A stretch of 64,000 nt of DNA from Hysterangium stoloniferum (taxonomy: Eukaryota; Basidiomycota; Agaricomycetes; Hysterangiales; Hysterangiaceae), in NCBI GenBank assembly GCA_015178975.1, contig WHVD01000050.1, positions 372,001 to 436,000 on the forward strand. Direction: 5' to 3'. Of this stretch, positions 11,119-22,475 are shown piece after piece (the first letter of the stretch is position 1; every line of letters starts with the position of its first letter). A program made the translations under genes and the position numbers. Under the pieces are notes generated by a model, which was not told the origin of the DNA, searched no databases, and saw nothing but the letters and a program-made list of their open reading frames with translations.

Positions 11119-11423
11119 TGTTGAAACAGTTGAATAACTCTTGACAAACACCCTGTGAGTGTGAGGAAAGTAAACACTTAATGTATTCAACTGTGAAATA
11201 ACTACATACCTGTGAGTGTGAGGAAAGTAAACACTAAGGAGACTTTCCCACACCCACAGCGGAGTATACTACAGGGTGCTTACCTAAGCACCTACACATC
11301 AGTTACCTTACTAGGTAACTCACTCAATACTGCACCTACAGTGCTGGGAAAAATACTACAAATATCAGAAAAATATAGGGAACATCATAGACTATGTAAG
11401 AGCTGTAATATCATACTCTAACA
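11119..11423 (-). repeat. 5' LTR of the Copia element
   Basis: Same 305 bp as the other LTR; followed on the plus strand by the AAATG target duplication. The promoter of the element should lie within it. Confidence 0.95.
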
Positions 11424-11543
11424 AAATGTTCCAAACACAATACATCCATGAATACACCACCAAACATTGAAATTAGGATGAGTTGAATTATTGTAAATAC
11501 ACAATCTATGAGGGTTTTATAAACTTGTCATACAGTAGGAGTA

Positions 11544-12894
11544 CAGTGGGTCAAAAAACTGCCCCAATGTTTGTGCATTTTAGAAAGATTGATATTGTGT
11601 GAAGGAATGACATTAGCAGAAATTCTGAAAAATTCACATGATATACTAGAACATGTTGGCTATCTATCAACTTAAGAAATCATGTGATTCCAATCAAAAC
11701 TCATTGCTCAATAAATCAAACAAAATAATCACTCATTGGGGCAGTTTTTTGACCCTCTATTATTTACAATCTAATAATTTGTATGACCCCCCTTTTCCGT
11801 TAAAACTGGCTGTATCCTCCTAGGCATGGTTTCTATTACATGTAGCTTCTGGCATGTCTCTGGTGGTATTTCAGTCCACTCCTTTGCCATCCTGTCCCAT
11901 AATTCATGTACTCCTTTGGGTGGTATGTCATATTGTTGGAGTTTGGCCTTGAGGTGTTGCCAGAGGATTCAATGGGATTTAGATCAGGGGATTGGGCAGG
12001 CCACTTCATGGGAATGATGTTATTGTCAGAAAACCACTGGTCTGCCTTTTTTGAGGTATGTTTTGGATCATTGTCCTGTTGGAAGTACCACTTATCCTCA
12101 GCCATCTCCAAACTTTCAATGCTCACCTCCACTCCCTCCTCCAAAATCTCACAATACTGCACTGCATCCATGTTCCCCTGCATCTCTATCAGCTTCTCCA
12201 CCCCATTTCAGCCCATACACCCCCAAACCATCAAGTTAATCTCCTCTCTTTGTATGACAGTTGGTGTAGTGGTCCTGTCTGATACTGGTTCCCCTTGTTG
12301 CTTCCAAACATTTACCTTCCCATCTGACCCAATCCTATTGATTTTTGTCTCATCAGTCCACAACACCCTTTTCCAGTCCTCCATAGTCCAATTTTCATAG
12401 TATTGGGCAAACTTTAGATATTGCTAATGATGAGACCCCTTGAGCATAGGGACTTTCTTCTTTATTACTAACCAAAAGCCAGCTTCCTTCAACACATTCC
12501 TAACAGTCTGAGGAGTGACAGAGGTAGATATGATGGAATTTATATTGGGTGGCTTGGACAACATTGTCAAGCTTCCCAGAGCTGATTTGATGGATAATTG
12601 ACTGTTTATCATAAAGGGAAAGCTTGGAAGGACGGCCACCAGGATGATTTTCCTTATCCCCCTCTACCTCCCTACTGATCCTGCCAATAGTATCCTTCCC
12701 CAGGCCAGTCCTAGCTTGAATTTGACGATGGGAATACCCCTCATTGATGAGAGAAACAACAGAAGAATGCTTTTCAGCAGAGATGGATTTCATAGTGGTG
12801 GTAAGGAGTCAAGAAGATGAATGAACAAAGTTCAACATACCAAATTGATACAAATAAGGTCACATGACATGTTGATGATTCACATGACCCACTC
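11544..12894 (-). mobile_element. Tc1/mariner element A, right end lost
   Basis: The left end starts after TA (11542-11543) with CAGTGGGTCAAAAAACTG. An inverted copy of the same site (AGTTTTTTGACCC) lies about 200 bp inside. Minus-strand frames give a transposase in pieces: an N-terminal helix-turn-helix region starting at 12793 (HRQIQARTGLGKDTIGRI), a middle part around 12424-12639, and a C-terminal catalytic part at 11836-12201 with FQQDNDPKHTSKK and WPAQSPDLNPIE. Several frame breaks separate the pieces, so it is inactive. The matching right-end inverted repeat is not found beyond the retroposon inserted at 12895. Confidence 0.8.
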
Positions 12895-13442
12895 TTTTTT
12901 TTTTTTTTTTTTTTTGATATATTTGTATCCCGCTTCAAGCAACAATGGCTAACTGCGGCTAGGGGGTGAAAAGGCCCCCAGAGAAACTATGCTACGGTGG
13001 TACGAAGTTCCGAGTGAGCTACGTGCGTGGAAGGGATTTTAGTAAGCAAAGGGGGGGGATGTAGATATACATATACATGGTATAGAGCTGAGGCCGTGAG
13101 GCCTTGGGCCGAAGCCCCAAGAAAAGCCCGAGATCCTGCTAGCAGGCGTCGACAAGGGCTGCAGGCACACCGAAGTCTTGCATTGCTAGTGCATAGGTGA
13201 ATGCTGGAGTCGGGGGTGGGTAGGAAGGGTAGACTGCTGCCAGGCAGCAGTCATGGTTGGTAGGTGCCAGTGATGTTCCGCAGACGACACTGGTGCGCGG
13301 CTGAAGGCTGCCGACTTTGACAGAGCAGTGAATTCAGAGGCCCCAAACCTGTTCACTGTCATCCGCCTCTCCACCCCTCACCACGAGCACTGGGGGCCCC
13401 AACCCCAGAGGCAGGTGATGGTCACGGAACAAGAGAGCCTTG
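12895..13442 (-). mobile_element. Poly-A retroposon (SINE or truncated LINE) with 15-bp target duplication
   Basis: On the minus strand this 548-bp insertion ends in about 21 A residues, preceded by GGGATACAAATATATC. It is flanked by perfect 15-bp direct repeats TCACATGACCCACTC (12880-12894 and 13443-13457). This is the signature of LINE-type target-primed insertion. I see no reverse transcriptase and no clear pol III boxes, so SINE versus 5'-truncated LINE is open. It is more GC-rich than the Tc1 relic around it. Confidence 0.85.
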
Positions 13443-13593
13443 TCACATGACCCACTCCTACCTTATACTGGTGTGTAACATTGAAAATCAGAGAAAATAA
13501 TAGAGATCATGGCTCTTGCTTTGGCAACCTCATCAACCTCATCTCCATTTGCTGGCTCTAGACCATCTATCCTCCCCTTTTCTTGTAAGGGAG

Positions 13594-13859
13594 TGTAACT
13601 CCCTTACACTGTGATTTGGTAATAGATAGTTCCACTATTGTCCACATTCAATTGTTGACATTCCATTGTTGTCCACATCCATTGTTGTCCACATCCATTG
13701 TTGTCCACATTCTATTGTTGTCTACATGCCATTGTCCTCATCTCCCATTGTTCCTCACTAGTATATAATATGTACATGTGGATTTCAATACAGCAGTGGT
13801 TTATTCCCCATCACTCATTCTAGTGTCTGTCTGCACCTGCAGTAGATACTAGTCTTACA
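13594..13859 (+). repeat. Possible solo LTR
   Basis: Starts TGTAACTCCC and ends AGTCTTACA, holds four copies of a short TTGTTGTCCACAT-like repeat, then a TATATAATAT box about 100 bases from the end, an arrangement typical of an LTR promoter and R-U5. No target duplication is visible, so boundaries are uncertain. Confidence 0.35.
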
Positions 13860-13919
13860 CTCTTCACCTTCATACTCAATTATACTTCCATTCTTACTCT
13901 CATCATTACTCTCATCACA

Positions 13920-14256
13920 TTCTTCAACCAAATCATCACCATATCCATCAGAGATTGTACCAGAAGGAGTATGTAATTGTGTAGTAAGGAATATACTATA
14001 AAAAAGTATAGTTATGTACCTCTTCTGGTGCAGTATTGCTGTGAGTAGATCTTTTGGGAAGTATTTCTCCAGCTATTAGTTTTGGTGACACCTTCTGTTT
14101 ACTTTTTTTAGCTTTGATGTTCTGTTCACCCCATGGTTTTAGTAAGAAAATAAAGAGAAAAACAACACAACTTGCTTGTTGGCTATTTTGAAGTTTGTTC
14201 AACAGAGCAAGGTTGGGTATAGTTTGTTTGGCTTTGACTATGATGAAAGGGATGTG
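13920..14256 (-). repeat. Dispersed repeat copy 1, preserves two empty insertion sites
   Basis: The reverse complement matches 31905-32146 and then 36969-37245. At 14017-14018 the uninterrupted TA corresponds to the target of the 4.8 kb Tc1 element D. Around 13995-14002 the uninterrupted TATAGTATATTCC corresponds to the target of the small LTR at 37001-37159. The minus strand encodes a fragment rich in lysine and serine (frame 13996-14202), continued after an intron-like gap by a segment reading SGTISDGYGDDLVEE, so it may be part of an old gene. Confidence 0.8.
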
Positions 14257-15241
14257 ACATGGAACAATAAAAAAAAATTTAGGTTCAGACTATCGGAGTT
14301 TCAATTTTGGACAAATTGCTATTGGAGCTTCAATATTTAATATGAGATCAAATCAGATCTCTGTCCTGACTTCAATCTCAAACTAAAATCAATTCTGCTT
14401 AGCCTGGTTATGCCTATCTGTATTGTGCCTAGTTGTGGGAGGATTTTGGTACTGAAATAGGACTAGTAGTACATCAAATGAAAGTGAGCAGCAAGAACAA
14501 CTTGTTCAGACAGTTTTCTAGATAGTGATTACTTAATGGGATGCCATACAGTATGTTTAGCATCAGAGGATAGTATTGTATATTAGTTTCTCTTTTTCCA
14601 CAGTTGAGTCCACAAGGTTGTTACTATCTGTAAGACCCAAGAACAGAGTAAGTTGAGAGCTGCTTTCAGTGGGATGATCTTGAAAAGTGTTTGTCTAATA
14701 CATGTATATCTCTGTGATTTTTTTGATTTTTTTTTTCTATTTGCTAATTTTCCACACAAATTTCTGGTCAAGCCCTTCAAAGCCTTTTTGGCCAGCCAAA
14801 GAGTAGGACAGGTGCCCATGGGGCCAATGGGGCCTTTCTTGCCCAGCATTCCAAAGTTGGGTTGCAGGAATAATCCTGCATAATCCTAGTGTCTATAATG
14901 AAACTTTGTAATATTTCTGCTTTAAATACTCTAGAAGTGATATTGGGACATTATCTGTTGTAAAATAATACATATTATTGATGTTTTGTACTTTGAGCAC
15001 TCTGACAGCCAGCACCTATCCTCTACCACTAAAAAAAGGGATGGGAGCAAACTGGATCATGGTTGGCAGCTCCAGTGGCTAAACCACTTTACTGATGTTA
15101 AGCTCTGAGAAAGACATCTACTTTTGAATCTTTGCTCTTCACTGTTAACTTTGTGTAGGCCTGCTGCAATGCTGGAAAATCATGATAATCCATAAAGCCA
15201 AGTGTAATATCTGATGATGATTCAATGTTGTAATTACCTTA
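14257..15241. other. AT-rich DNA, nothing recognised
   Basis: No domain, target duplication or repeat end could be identified. The short open frames on both strands (around 14583-14883) overlap each other and lack any family signature. Confidence 0.35.
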
Positions 15242-17796
15242 CAGTGACTCACAAAAGTGTCCCAATGTTTTACACTTTTTGATTGTTTTCTGAATAAATT
15301 GAGAGTAATAACAAATATAAACAAAGCATTGGTGTATCAAACATAGTGTTTGATTGTGGCTATGCAACAAAACAAGAATTATGTAATTTCCATGAATATT
15401 TATTGAGATACATGTAATTTAATATATTAACTCATCAGGGCACTTTTGTGAGTAGCATCAGGAAATATTAAAATCTGATCTTTACCAATTATGTTGCTCT
15501 CAAACCTTAATGAGTACCTGAATTCAAGCTATATAATCAAGGCTAATCATTTCAGAACTTCATAACTTCCAATGCACCATATCTCCTCTGCTCAGAAAGA
15601 AAACATCCTTTTCATGGCCTCTAATGGCATCTCCACTCATCATATTGCCTCCAAATTTGGTATTGGTAAGTCTACTGTCTCTAGGACAGTTCAAAATCTC
15701 CTTCCCAATCACCAAACCCCTTCTACTGGCATCTTTCCAAGCTTTCTGCCACAAACCAGTGGGCTATCCTTACACAAATCACCACTGGCAAGGCTGCTAA
15801 TGCTGTTCAGGCTGTCAAACATATCAACACTATCATTTCTACTTCAGTTTCCTCAGAAACAGTCAGAATAATCCTCAGGAAAAACTCATTCAAGACTGTG
15901 GTGAAGAAGAAAAAGCCCTTGCTTAGTATAAGATATACATACATAGAAAGAAAAGATTGGCTTTTGCCCAGAAGTATAGGAAATAGACTGTGGAGGACTG
16001 GAAGAGAGTCATTTGATCAGATGAGACCAAGATAAACAGGTTTGGATCAGATGGGAGGCAGTGGGCCTGGAAAGAGAAGGGAGAGGGATTGATTCAGAGA
16101 GAGGTGCAGGGAATAGTCAAATTTGGTGGAGGAAACATCAGGGTATGGGGATGTATGGGATGGAATGGGGCATCTTGCAGAGGTTGAGGAGAAGATGAAT
16201 GCTGACTAGTATGTGTCTATTTTGGAGGATCATGTGAAGTTCCATTCCTGGGGACTCCTCAGAGTATTTCCTGGAAATCATATCAAGTTCTGAACCATCT
16301 TCTGGACGAGTATCAAGATCCAGAATCCACCGGAACCTGACCTTCATCACTCAAGTACCCTTCAATCCAAATCCCATTCTGGTATTCTCCCTCAACTAGA
16401 CACCTCTTGTTATGACCCAGAACTCATTGGACTCTGCCCTTTGGCAGTTGAGTTCTCCATATATCCCTAGTCATTTTCAGGCCCAAACTTCTGGTCAGAC
16501 TCCCAGTGTTTATTCTAGATATGTATGTACCTTGATCTGTGACCCAACCTTCTGTTATGACCCATTCCTGGATACTTCAATTCTCTGTAACTTTCTGTAA
16601 CTCTTTGACCTGACTCCCATCCATGGAACATTTCTAGTTCCCGGATTTCTGAACCTTATCCTTGTTCCATATTTGGTAACTGACAGGTTAACAGTTATTC
16701 ATTTGCTTGTTTATTGTTCTTGTACTTATTCCCTGATCTGTCCCCATCTGTGTTTCCCCATTTATCTGACTTGTTGTTGTATTCCCATTTCAGAATCTTC
16801 ATCCTAATCTGTCTTATTATACTTCTAGATTTGTAGTACAATTACTGGAACATCTATATAGTTTTCCATAGTCATGTACTTACTCTTTAGTTTTAATCTC
16901 AACTTAGTTTGTATCTCTTCTGTCTTTCCATACACTCAATCTTCAGAACTCTCTGGACTCCAAATATCCAGAACCCCTGGGACTTCTGAGTATCCATAAA
17001 CACTCCAGCATATATCCATTCTCTGAAATATGGACATCCAAGTGAGTGCATGAGGGCACAGCACATAAACTGAAGCCAAGTCCATCTGTACTCTGGTAAT
17101 ATTCTGATACTCCTGAACTAATCCCCAGAAACTCCCAGACTAATTCTCCAAAACTCTGTGGACATATTCCCGGGAAGTGTCTGGAATATCCACTGGAAAA
17201 TCTGCACAAGATCTGGAACTTAACAGATCACATGCTGCCTAGCTTGAAGGAGAGTGGAATTTCTAGAGAGGAGGTAATTTTTCAACTGGATAATGATCCC
17301 AAACATACCTCAAAAAAGGTCAAGAAGTAGATGGAGGACAACAATATCACACTCCTAGACTGGCCTGCACAATCTCCAGACAACAGCCCTATTGAACATC
17401 AATGGGTTCATCTCAAGAGAGAGCTATCCAAGTGTCCAACAGCTCTCAAGAGAGTTTGGGGGATGTGGGAGAAAGTGGTGAAAATCTGGACTAATATTCC
17501 ACCAGAGATGTGTCAGAATTTAATTAAAAGTATGCCTAGAAGACTAGAAGCAGTTATTAAGGCAAGGGAGGTCATACCAAATATGAGAATTACAAATACT
17601 ATATTTTTAATATCCACTCACAAAAGTGTCCCAATGAATTATTACATTAAATTACATAATTCTTTTTTTGTTGCATAGCCACAATCAAATACTATGTTTG
17701 ATACACCAATACTTTGTTTATATTTGTTATTGCTCTCAAGTTATTCAGCAAACAATCAAAAAATTTAAAACATTGGGACACTTTTGTGAGTCATTG
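15242..17796 (+). mobile_element. Tc1/mariner element B, split by an LTR insertion
   Basis: Flanked by TA on both sides (15240-15241, 17797-17798). The ends are inverted repeats starting CAGTGACTCACAAAAGTG (left) and, read inward from the right, CAATGACTCACAAAAGTG; each terminal region is about 200 bp and is closed on its inner side by an inverted copy of CTCACAAAAGTG. The transposase is on the plus strand: N-terminal helix-turn-helix from 15572 (ISTHHIASKFGIGKSTVSRT), C-terminal part 17260-17585 with QLDNDPKHTSKK and WPAQSPDNSPIEH. Without the 993-bp insertion and its 5-bp duplication it would be about 1557 bp, normal for the group. Several frame breaks make it inactive. Confidence 0.85.
16233..17225. 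mobile_element. LTR-derived fossil inserted in Tc1 element B
   Basis: 993 bp starting TGTGAAGTTCC and ending GGAACTTAACA, flanked by perfect 5-bp duplications GATCA (16228-16232, 17226-17230). It shares segments with the Gypsy-type LTRs at 32.4, 35.2, 54 and 56 kb, such as a GTTATGACCC start and a stretch ending in CACATAAACTGAAGCCAAGT. No coding region remains. It is younger than the Tc1 copy it sits in. Confidence 0.75.
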
Positions 17797-17878
17797 TATG
17801 AGCAAAGCATGTCCTGAAGTTTCTCATGCATTGTCAATGTGGCTTCCTAGCTCTGTTTGACAGAAGGTCCTTGAATTA

Positions 17879-18841
17879 CAGTAGACAACAAAATCCTTAC
17901 AATGTTGTGTACCTTTTGAAAGACATGTCTATTCCTCATGAAATAAATTCTCTACATTTCTGAAAATATTATATAATATACTTCAACATCACACCTTATC
18001 ACATGCACAGCCACAAGGCACCATGTCCTTATTTAGTAAGTCCACTATCCCACACAAACCAACAACTCATTGTAAGGGTTTTGTTGCACACTTGTAAAAT
18101 TCAAAATGGGTCCTAGTCACATGACTTTGTTTATTACATTCAACAAAGTCATGTGATCACCTTCTCCAAATGTATATAAGGTGAAAACAACCAGTTGGAA
18201 TCCCACACACACCCTTGCCCACAATGCAAAAGCTCTCCTCCAGCCAAATTCAACACATTCTTACTCTGCTTGACTCTGGTAATTCTGGAGGTCAAATATG
18301 TCACAAAACTCATCTCAGCAGTGTTACAATCACTCATAGTCACTCTGAGCATCATCCTGACCTCCCCAAGTCCCCTGGTGGCCATCCCACCAAGCTTACC
18401 CCTACCAATATTGACTATGCTAGATGAATAATTTGCATGGCGAAGGTTGATGATGCTACACAGGCAACTAAGGCACTTCAGGGCATCATCAACACACCCA
18501 TTACTTCACAAATATTGTGTTGCCACCTCAAAACCAAAGGCATGAGGGCTGTGGTGAAGAGGAAAAGGCCACTTCTCAAACCTTATTATCAGAAATCTCA
18601 GTTGGAGTTTGCAGAAAGGCATTTGGAATAGACTCTGGAGGATATGGTCTGATGAGGCTGACCTCAATCAGTTGGGGTCAGATGGAAGGAAATATGTGTG
18701 GAAATATGTGGGTGAGGGCTTAACTGATAGGTTGGTAGAGGGAACAGTCAAGTTTGGTGGAGGAAATTTGATGATGTGGGGATGCATAGGCTGGGCTGGG
18801 GTTGGGTTTGCAACCAAAAATGATGGGAGAATATGTGGGAT
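17879..18841 (+). mobile_element. Tc1/mariner element E, left part only
   Basis: Begins after TA (17877-17878) with CAGTAGACAACAAAATCC, matching the end of element C at 25.2 kb. An inverted inner copy of the end site lies near 18075. The plus-strand transposase starts at 18224 (MQKLSSSQIQHILTLLDSG) and continues with interruptions through the GVGFATK segment near 18815. There it meets the tail of element F in the opposite orientation, so the catalytic C-terminal half is missing. Confidence 0.8.
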
Positions 18842-19919
18842 CATTGTCTTGCTGAAAGACAATATCCTGAGTCTTCTTCTTGTAATGCTTGAGAGATTCT
18901 TGAAGTTCATCCTCCAAAATGCTAATATAAAGTTCAGCATCCATCCTCCCATCAATCTTGGTGGCATATCCTGGTCCTTCCCAGAACATACAACCCCACA
19001 ACATCAGATTCCCCCCTCCAAACTTCCCTGTGCCCTCAACCAGCCTATCACTGAGCCCCTCTCCTGCTTTTTTCCACACCCACTTCCTCCCATCTGACCC
19101 CAAATGATTGATTTTAGTCTCATCTGACCAAACAACCCTCTTCCAGTCCTCCAGAGACCAGTTCTTGTGTGCCAATGCAAAGTCCAGCCTCTCCCTTCTA
19201 TGCCTTTTTGGAGTTTAGGCCTTTTCCTCTTCACCACAGCCTTCATTCCAGCTTTCTTCAGTTCTCTATGAATTGTTATTGCAGAGATAGACTCCCCATT
19301 CATATCTTGTAGGACTTTAGAGGCCTGAGTGGCATGGTCAATCTTCTGGGAAGTGATTTGTTGGATGATGTAATGGGTATCAGAGGGGGAAAGTTTGCAT
19401 GGACAACCTCCAGCTACTTTGGAGAGGGAGGAAGAATGTTTAGAGTGAATTCTGGATATAGTGAGACAGAATGACCAGTGGTAGCAGCTACTTCATGTGC
19501 AGACTTGCCCTTGTCAAGTAGAGTAAGAATACGATCAAGTTGTGCAGGAGTGAGAGCTCTCATGATGTAAACTGATGGGTTGTTGGGATACTATCACTTG
19601 GAGAAGTAAACAGCTGTATATATACACAATTTGAACAGGTCACATGATTTCATTTGCATTTATTTGTGGATAATCAATAAGGTTATGTGCTAATCATGTG
19701 GCAGGGACAAAACTGTTCCAATGGGATTGCATTAGTATTTGATTTATAGTTTGATGACAAATAATGCTTATGTCATAGAATTCTTAGGGTATATAGCCAA
19801 CATATATGACATATGACTACCTAAATTAAAAATTTCAGGTCAATTGGTCAAGTACTCATTGAGTTATTCAACATTCTTTGACATATAAAAAATCATTGGA
19901 ATGGTTTTGTCCCCCACTG
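18842..19919 (-). mobile_element. Tc1/mariner element F, right part only
   Basis: Minus-strand transposase pieces at 19303-19004 and 19175-18842 include LEDWKRVVWSDETKINHLGS and IVFQQDNDPT. The outer end at 19919 (CAGTGGGGGACAAAACCA read inward) is followed by TA (19920-19921). An inverted inner copy of the site lies near 19704-19725. The 3' portion of the gene beyond the second catalytic Asp is gone; its place is taken by element E. Confidence 0.8.
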
Positions 19920-19979
19920 TAATAGGGTCTATTAATTGACTCTGAATTGTTTAGGATGTGGAATACCTGACTGGGAACT

Positions 19980-20935
19980 GAGCTTAAGGGTACCTGAGGG
20001 ACGAGGGTCAGGTTCCAGTGGATTCCAGATCCTAGCACTAGTTTGCCAGATAAGTCTTTAAGAAATTGTTTCTGATAAAATTTATATCTACAAAACAATG
20101 GGTTGAGCCAGAATCTACAAGGGTACAAAAAACAGAGTCCTTAAACATATCAGAAGTGAGTTGTACAAATAATGAGCCAGAGCTCAAAAGAGTGGATGTG
20201 TTGAGATGGGTGAACTCTTGAATGCATGGAGAGGCAACACCACCTTCAGTCTGGATGGAGTCTGGATGGTTGTTTCCCCCTCCTTCAACTCAGAGGCTGG
20301 TTTCTCCTTCAACAGGGATGCTGTGGAAGAAGTGGTGGCTTCTTGAACTTTGGAAGTGTTGGCTATTGCTACTGGGCACTCTGGGATATGATGGCTGGGT
20401 TTTCTATGCAAGACATGAAGGTTATTGTCCACTTGACACTGTCTTTCTTGTAGGGGTAAGTTTTTCTGTTGGGCCCAAGTTTCCCATTGGGTCCAAGTTT
20501 GCCTAGTCCAGTCGATTGCTGTTTGCCAGATTGCTGACCTTTATTGCTGCTGCCAGAGTTGTTGTTGTTGGAAGACCTTTTCTCATTCTTCCAGTTGGAT
20601 TGCATGGAGGTTGAGTTGTTGTTGGATGGGTTGTTGCTGTTGGATTTGAGTCTCATGGGCAATTTCTGCACAATGTTCCCAATAGCATGCATCCATGTTT
20701 TGAGCCTTGAGGTACACATTCACACCAAGTGCCATCCACCCATTTCTCCTAAAAAAACAAGCTTTGTTCTACACTGAATATTTCAACTCACATTTTGTCA
20801 TACAACCAGTATCACAAAGTCTCCATTCCTCCAGTGAATGTCAACCACTATGTCAACTATGTATTTCAACATGCCCTATGCTCACAGGGACTAACAATTA
20901 TCAAATATGGAAAATCCGGGTCACTATTTAACTTT
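19980..20935. mobile_element. Retroelement debris (Gag-like and LTR-like fragments)
   Basis: 20000-20060 matches, in reverse, a part of the LTR-derived insertion at 16.3 kb. Minus-strand frames at 20184-20719 are low-complexity, rich in Asn, Ser and Lys, as in linker regions of Gypsy Gag proteins. 20870-20931 encodes LTGTNNYQIWKIRV, which resembles the start of a Copia Gag. All are fossils; no complete element is visible. Confidence 0.5.
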
Positions 20936-22475
20936 GAAAACAAAACATACTCAGTACAGTCACTGGCACAGACATATGTCCCACCAACTCAAGTAGAAGT
21001 AAAATTGATTCAGAGGAGGTGCGAAAATGGTAGGAGTGAGATGAAAAAGCATCTGGTATCTGCAAGGGTATCACCGGGGATTTGAGAATGTCTACACCCA
21101 TTATGTAGACTCCATAGGCTCCCTAGATTTATAGTAAGCTTTTATACCGACTGGTAAAAAGGGATCTCGCAAAAGTAGTGTGTCTAGCCAAGTCTAGCTG
21201 AGATAGTTAGCTCTCCTAGATGGCTCTAGACAATATAGACGGCATACTTACTGATCTTCCCACTTTCCTAATGATGTTCCATTTCTTGTTTTATCAATTC
21301 GGTATCATGTCTCTCTCTATGTATTTAACCAGTTTCCCCATTATTTGCAAGATGCCAATACCCCATTAAATACATGGCACATGACTCAATAATAAGAGCT
21401 GATGCTGTTGAAAGTATAGTTCACTCTACTGCACAACTACACTTGATGTTCTTAATTCTTAAACGTTATACAATCAATTATTTTACCAAGTGGCTGTAAG
21501 CTCAAATGATTAAGCTACTGTAATGTGCCATGTTCCCACATATATTGGAGGCTGCACCACTCCACAGGTTGGAAGGATGGTGGGAGTAGTACTGTCCAGG
21601 GAGTCTTCATGGTTGCCGATAGTGTCTCCACACTTAACGACATCATTGAATTTCCCTCACATATGATTTAAACACAAACAGCTGAAACATAGGGTTTGTG
21701 TGTGGAGTCTTTGCAAAAACGTAGATATATGATCACATGCAAAGAGCATGTCACTGAGATGGATGGTGACCATATCACTTCATGCATGAGCTGATCTAGC
21801 AGAAGTATTGGATGTCTTGCAGAATTTGAAGGGTACCTGATCAGTAAGATGAGTGACATTTATGAACACGGGATAGTCAGACTGGTGTATCCCTGAGGCA
21901 TTGCGGAATGTTTAGGAGTGAGCCATGACAAGCTATGACAGATAATGTGGAATGATGTGGTGACAGAAGTAATGAATATCTGTTAGAGTGTCATCACATA
22001 GACACACATTGCAGAATTTCCACAGATACGGGATATATCATTCGAAGTGAATAGGGTATTGACAGTGGAAGCATAATTTTGAAGTAGCCTCATTGGTAGA
22101 TTGCAATGCTAGGTTGAAGCTGACACTGTGTTGAAGTTTGGAGAGCACCACCATGCGATATAAAGCTAAGACTGTTTGATTCAATGGATTTAGTGAGGAA
22201 ATACACATGTTTAGGCCTGTCAAGAGTGAATTAGTGGCAACTTCGATGATACAATGTGGAAGTGAGTATTTTCGCTTTAATGTCGGAAATCGTATAATCC
22301 AATTACTCATTCCAGGCACATGAACCCAAACAATACAGACTGGATATACCAACACATGGAATATCTGCAACGGCCAAGATAACACACAAGTGAGATTGTG
22401 ATAAGGATATGCTGCAAGCGACTATTAGCATACGGGATGACTGTGTTGGATAACGCCATAACTATATTTGGATCA
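20936..22475. other. No recognised gene
   Basis: The longest frame here (22038-22385, minus strand) encodes a cysteine-containing stretch but matches no family I know. No repeat ends or target duplications were found. Confidence 0.35.

Larger units (their letters stand above)
5947..11423 (-). mobile_element. Ty1/Copia LTR retrotransposon, looks whole, recent
   Basis: A 5477-bp element on the minus strand with 305-bp LTRs that begin TG and end CA, flanked by a perfect 5-bp target duplication AAATG (5942-5946 and 11424-11428). I see only one difference between the two LTRs when comparing by eye, so the insertion is young. Order of parts on the minus strand is LTR, primer site, gag, protease, integrase, reverse transcriptase, RNase H, polypurine stretch, LTR, which is the Copia order. 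The single long frame appears uninterrupted. Confidence 0.95.

Noticed and set aside
12051-12400. Proline/serine-rich plus-strand frames
   Set aside because: They are antisense to the Tc1 transposase of element A.
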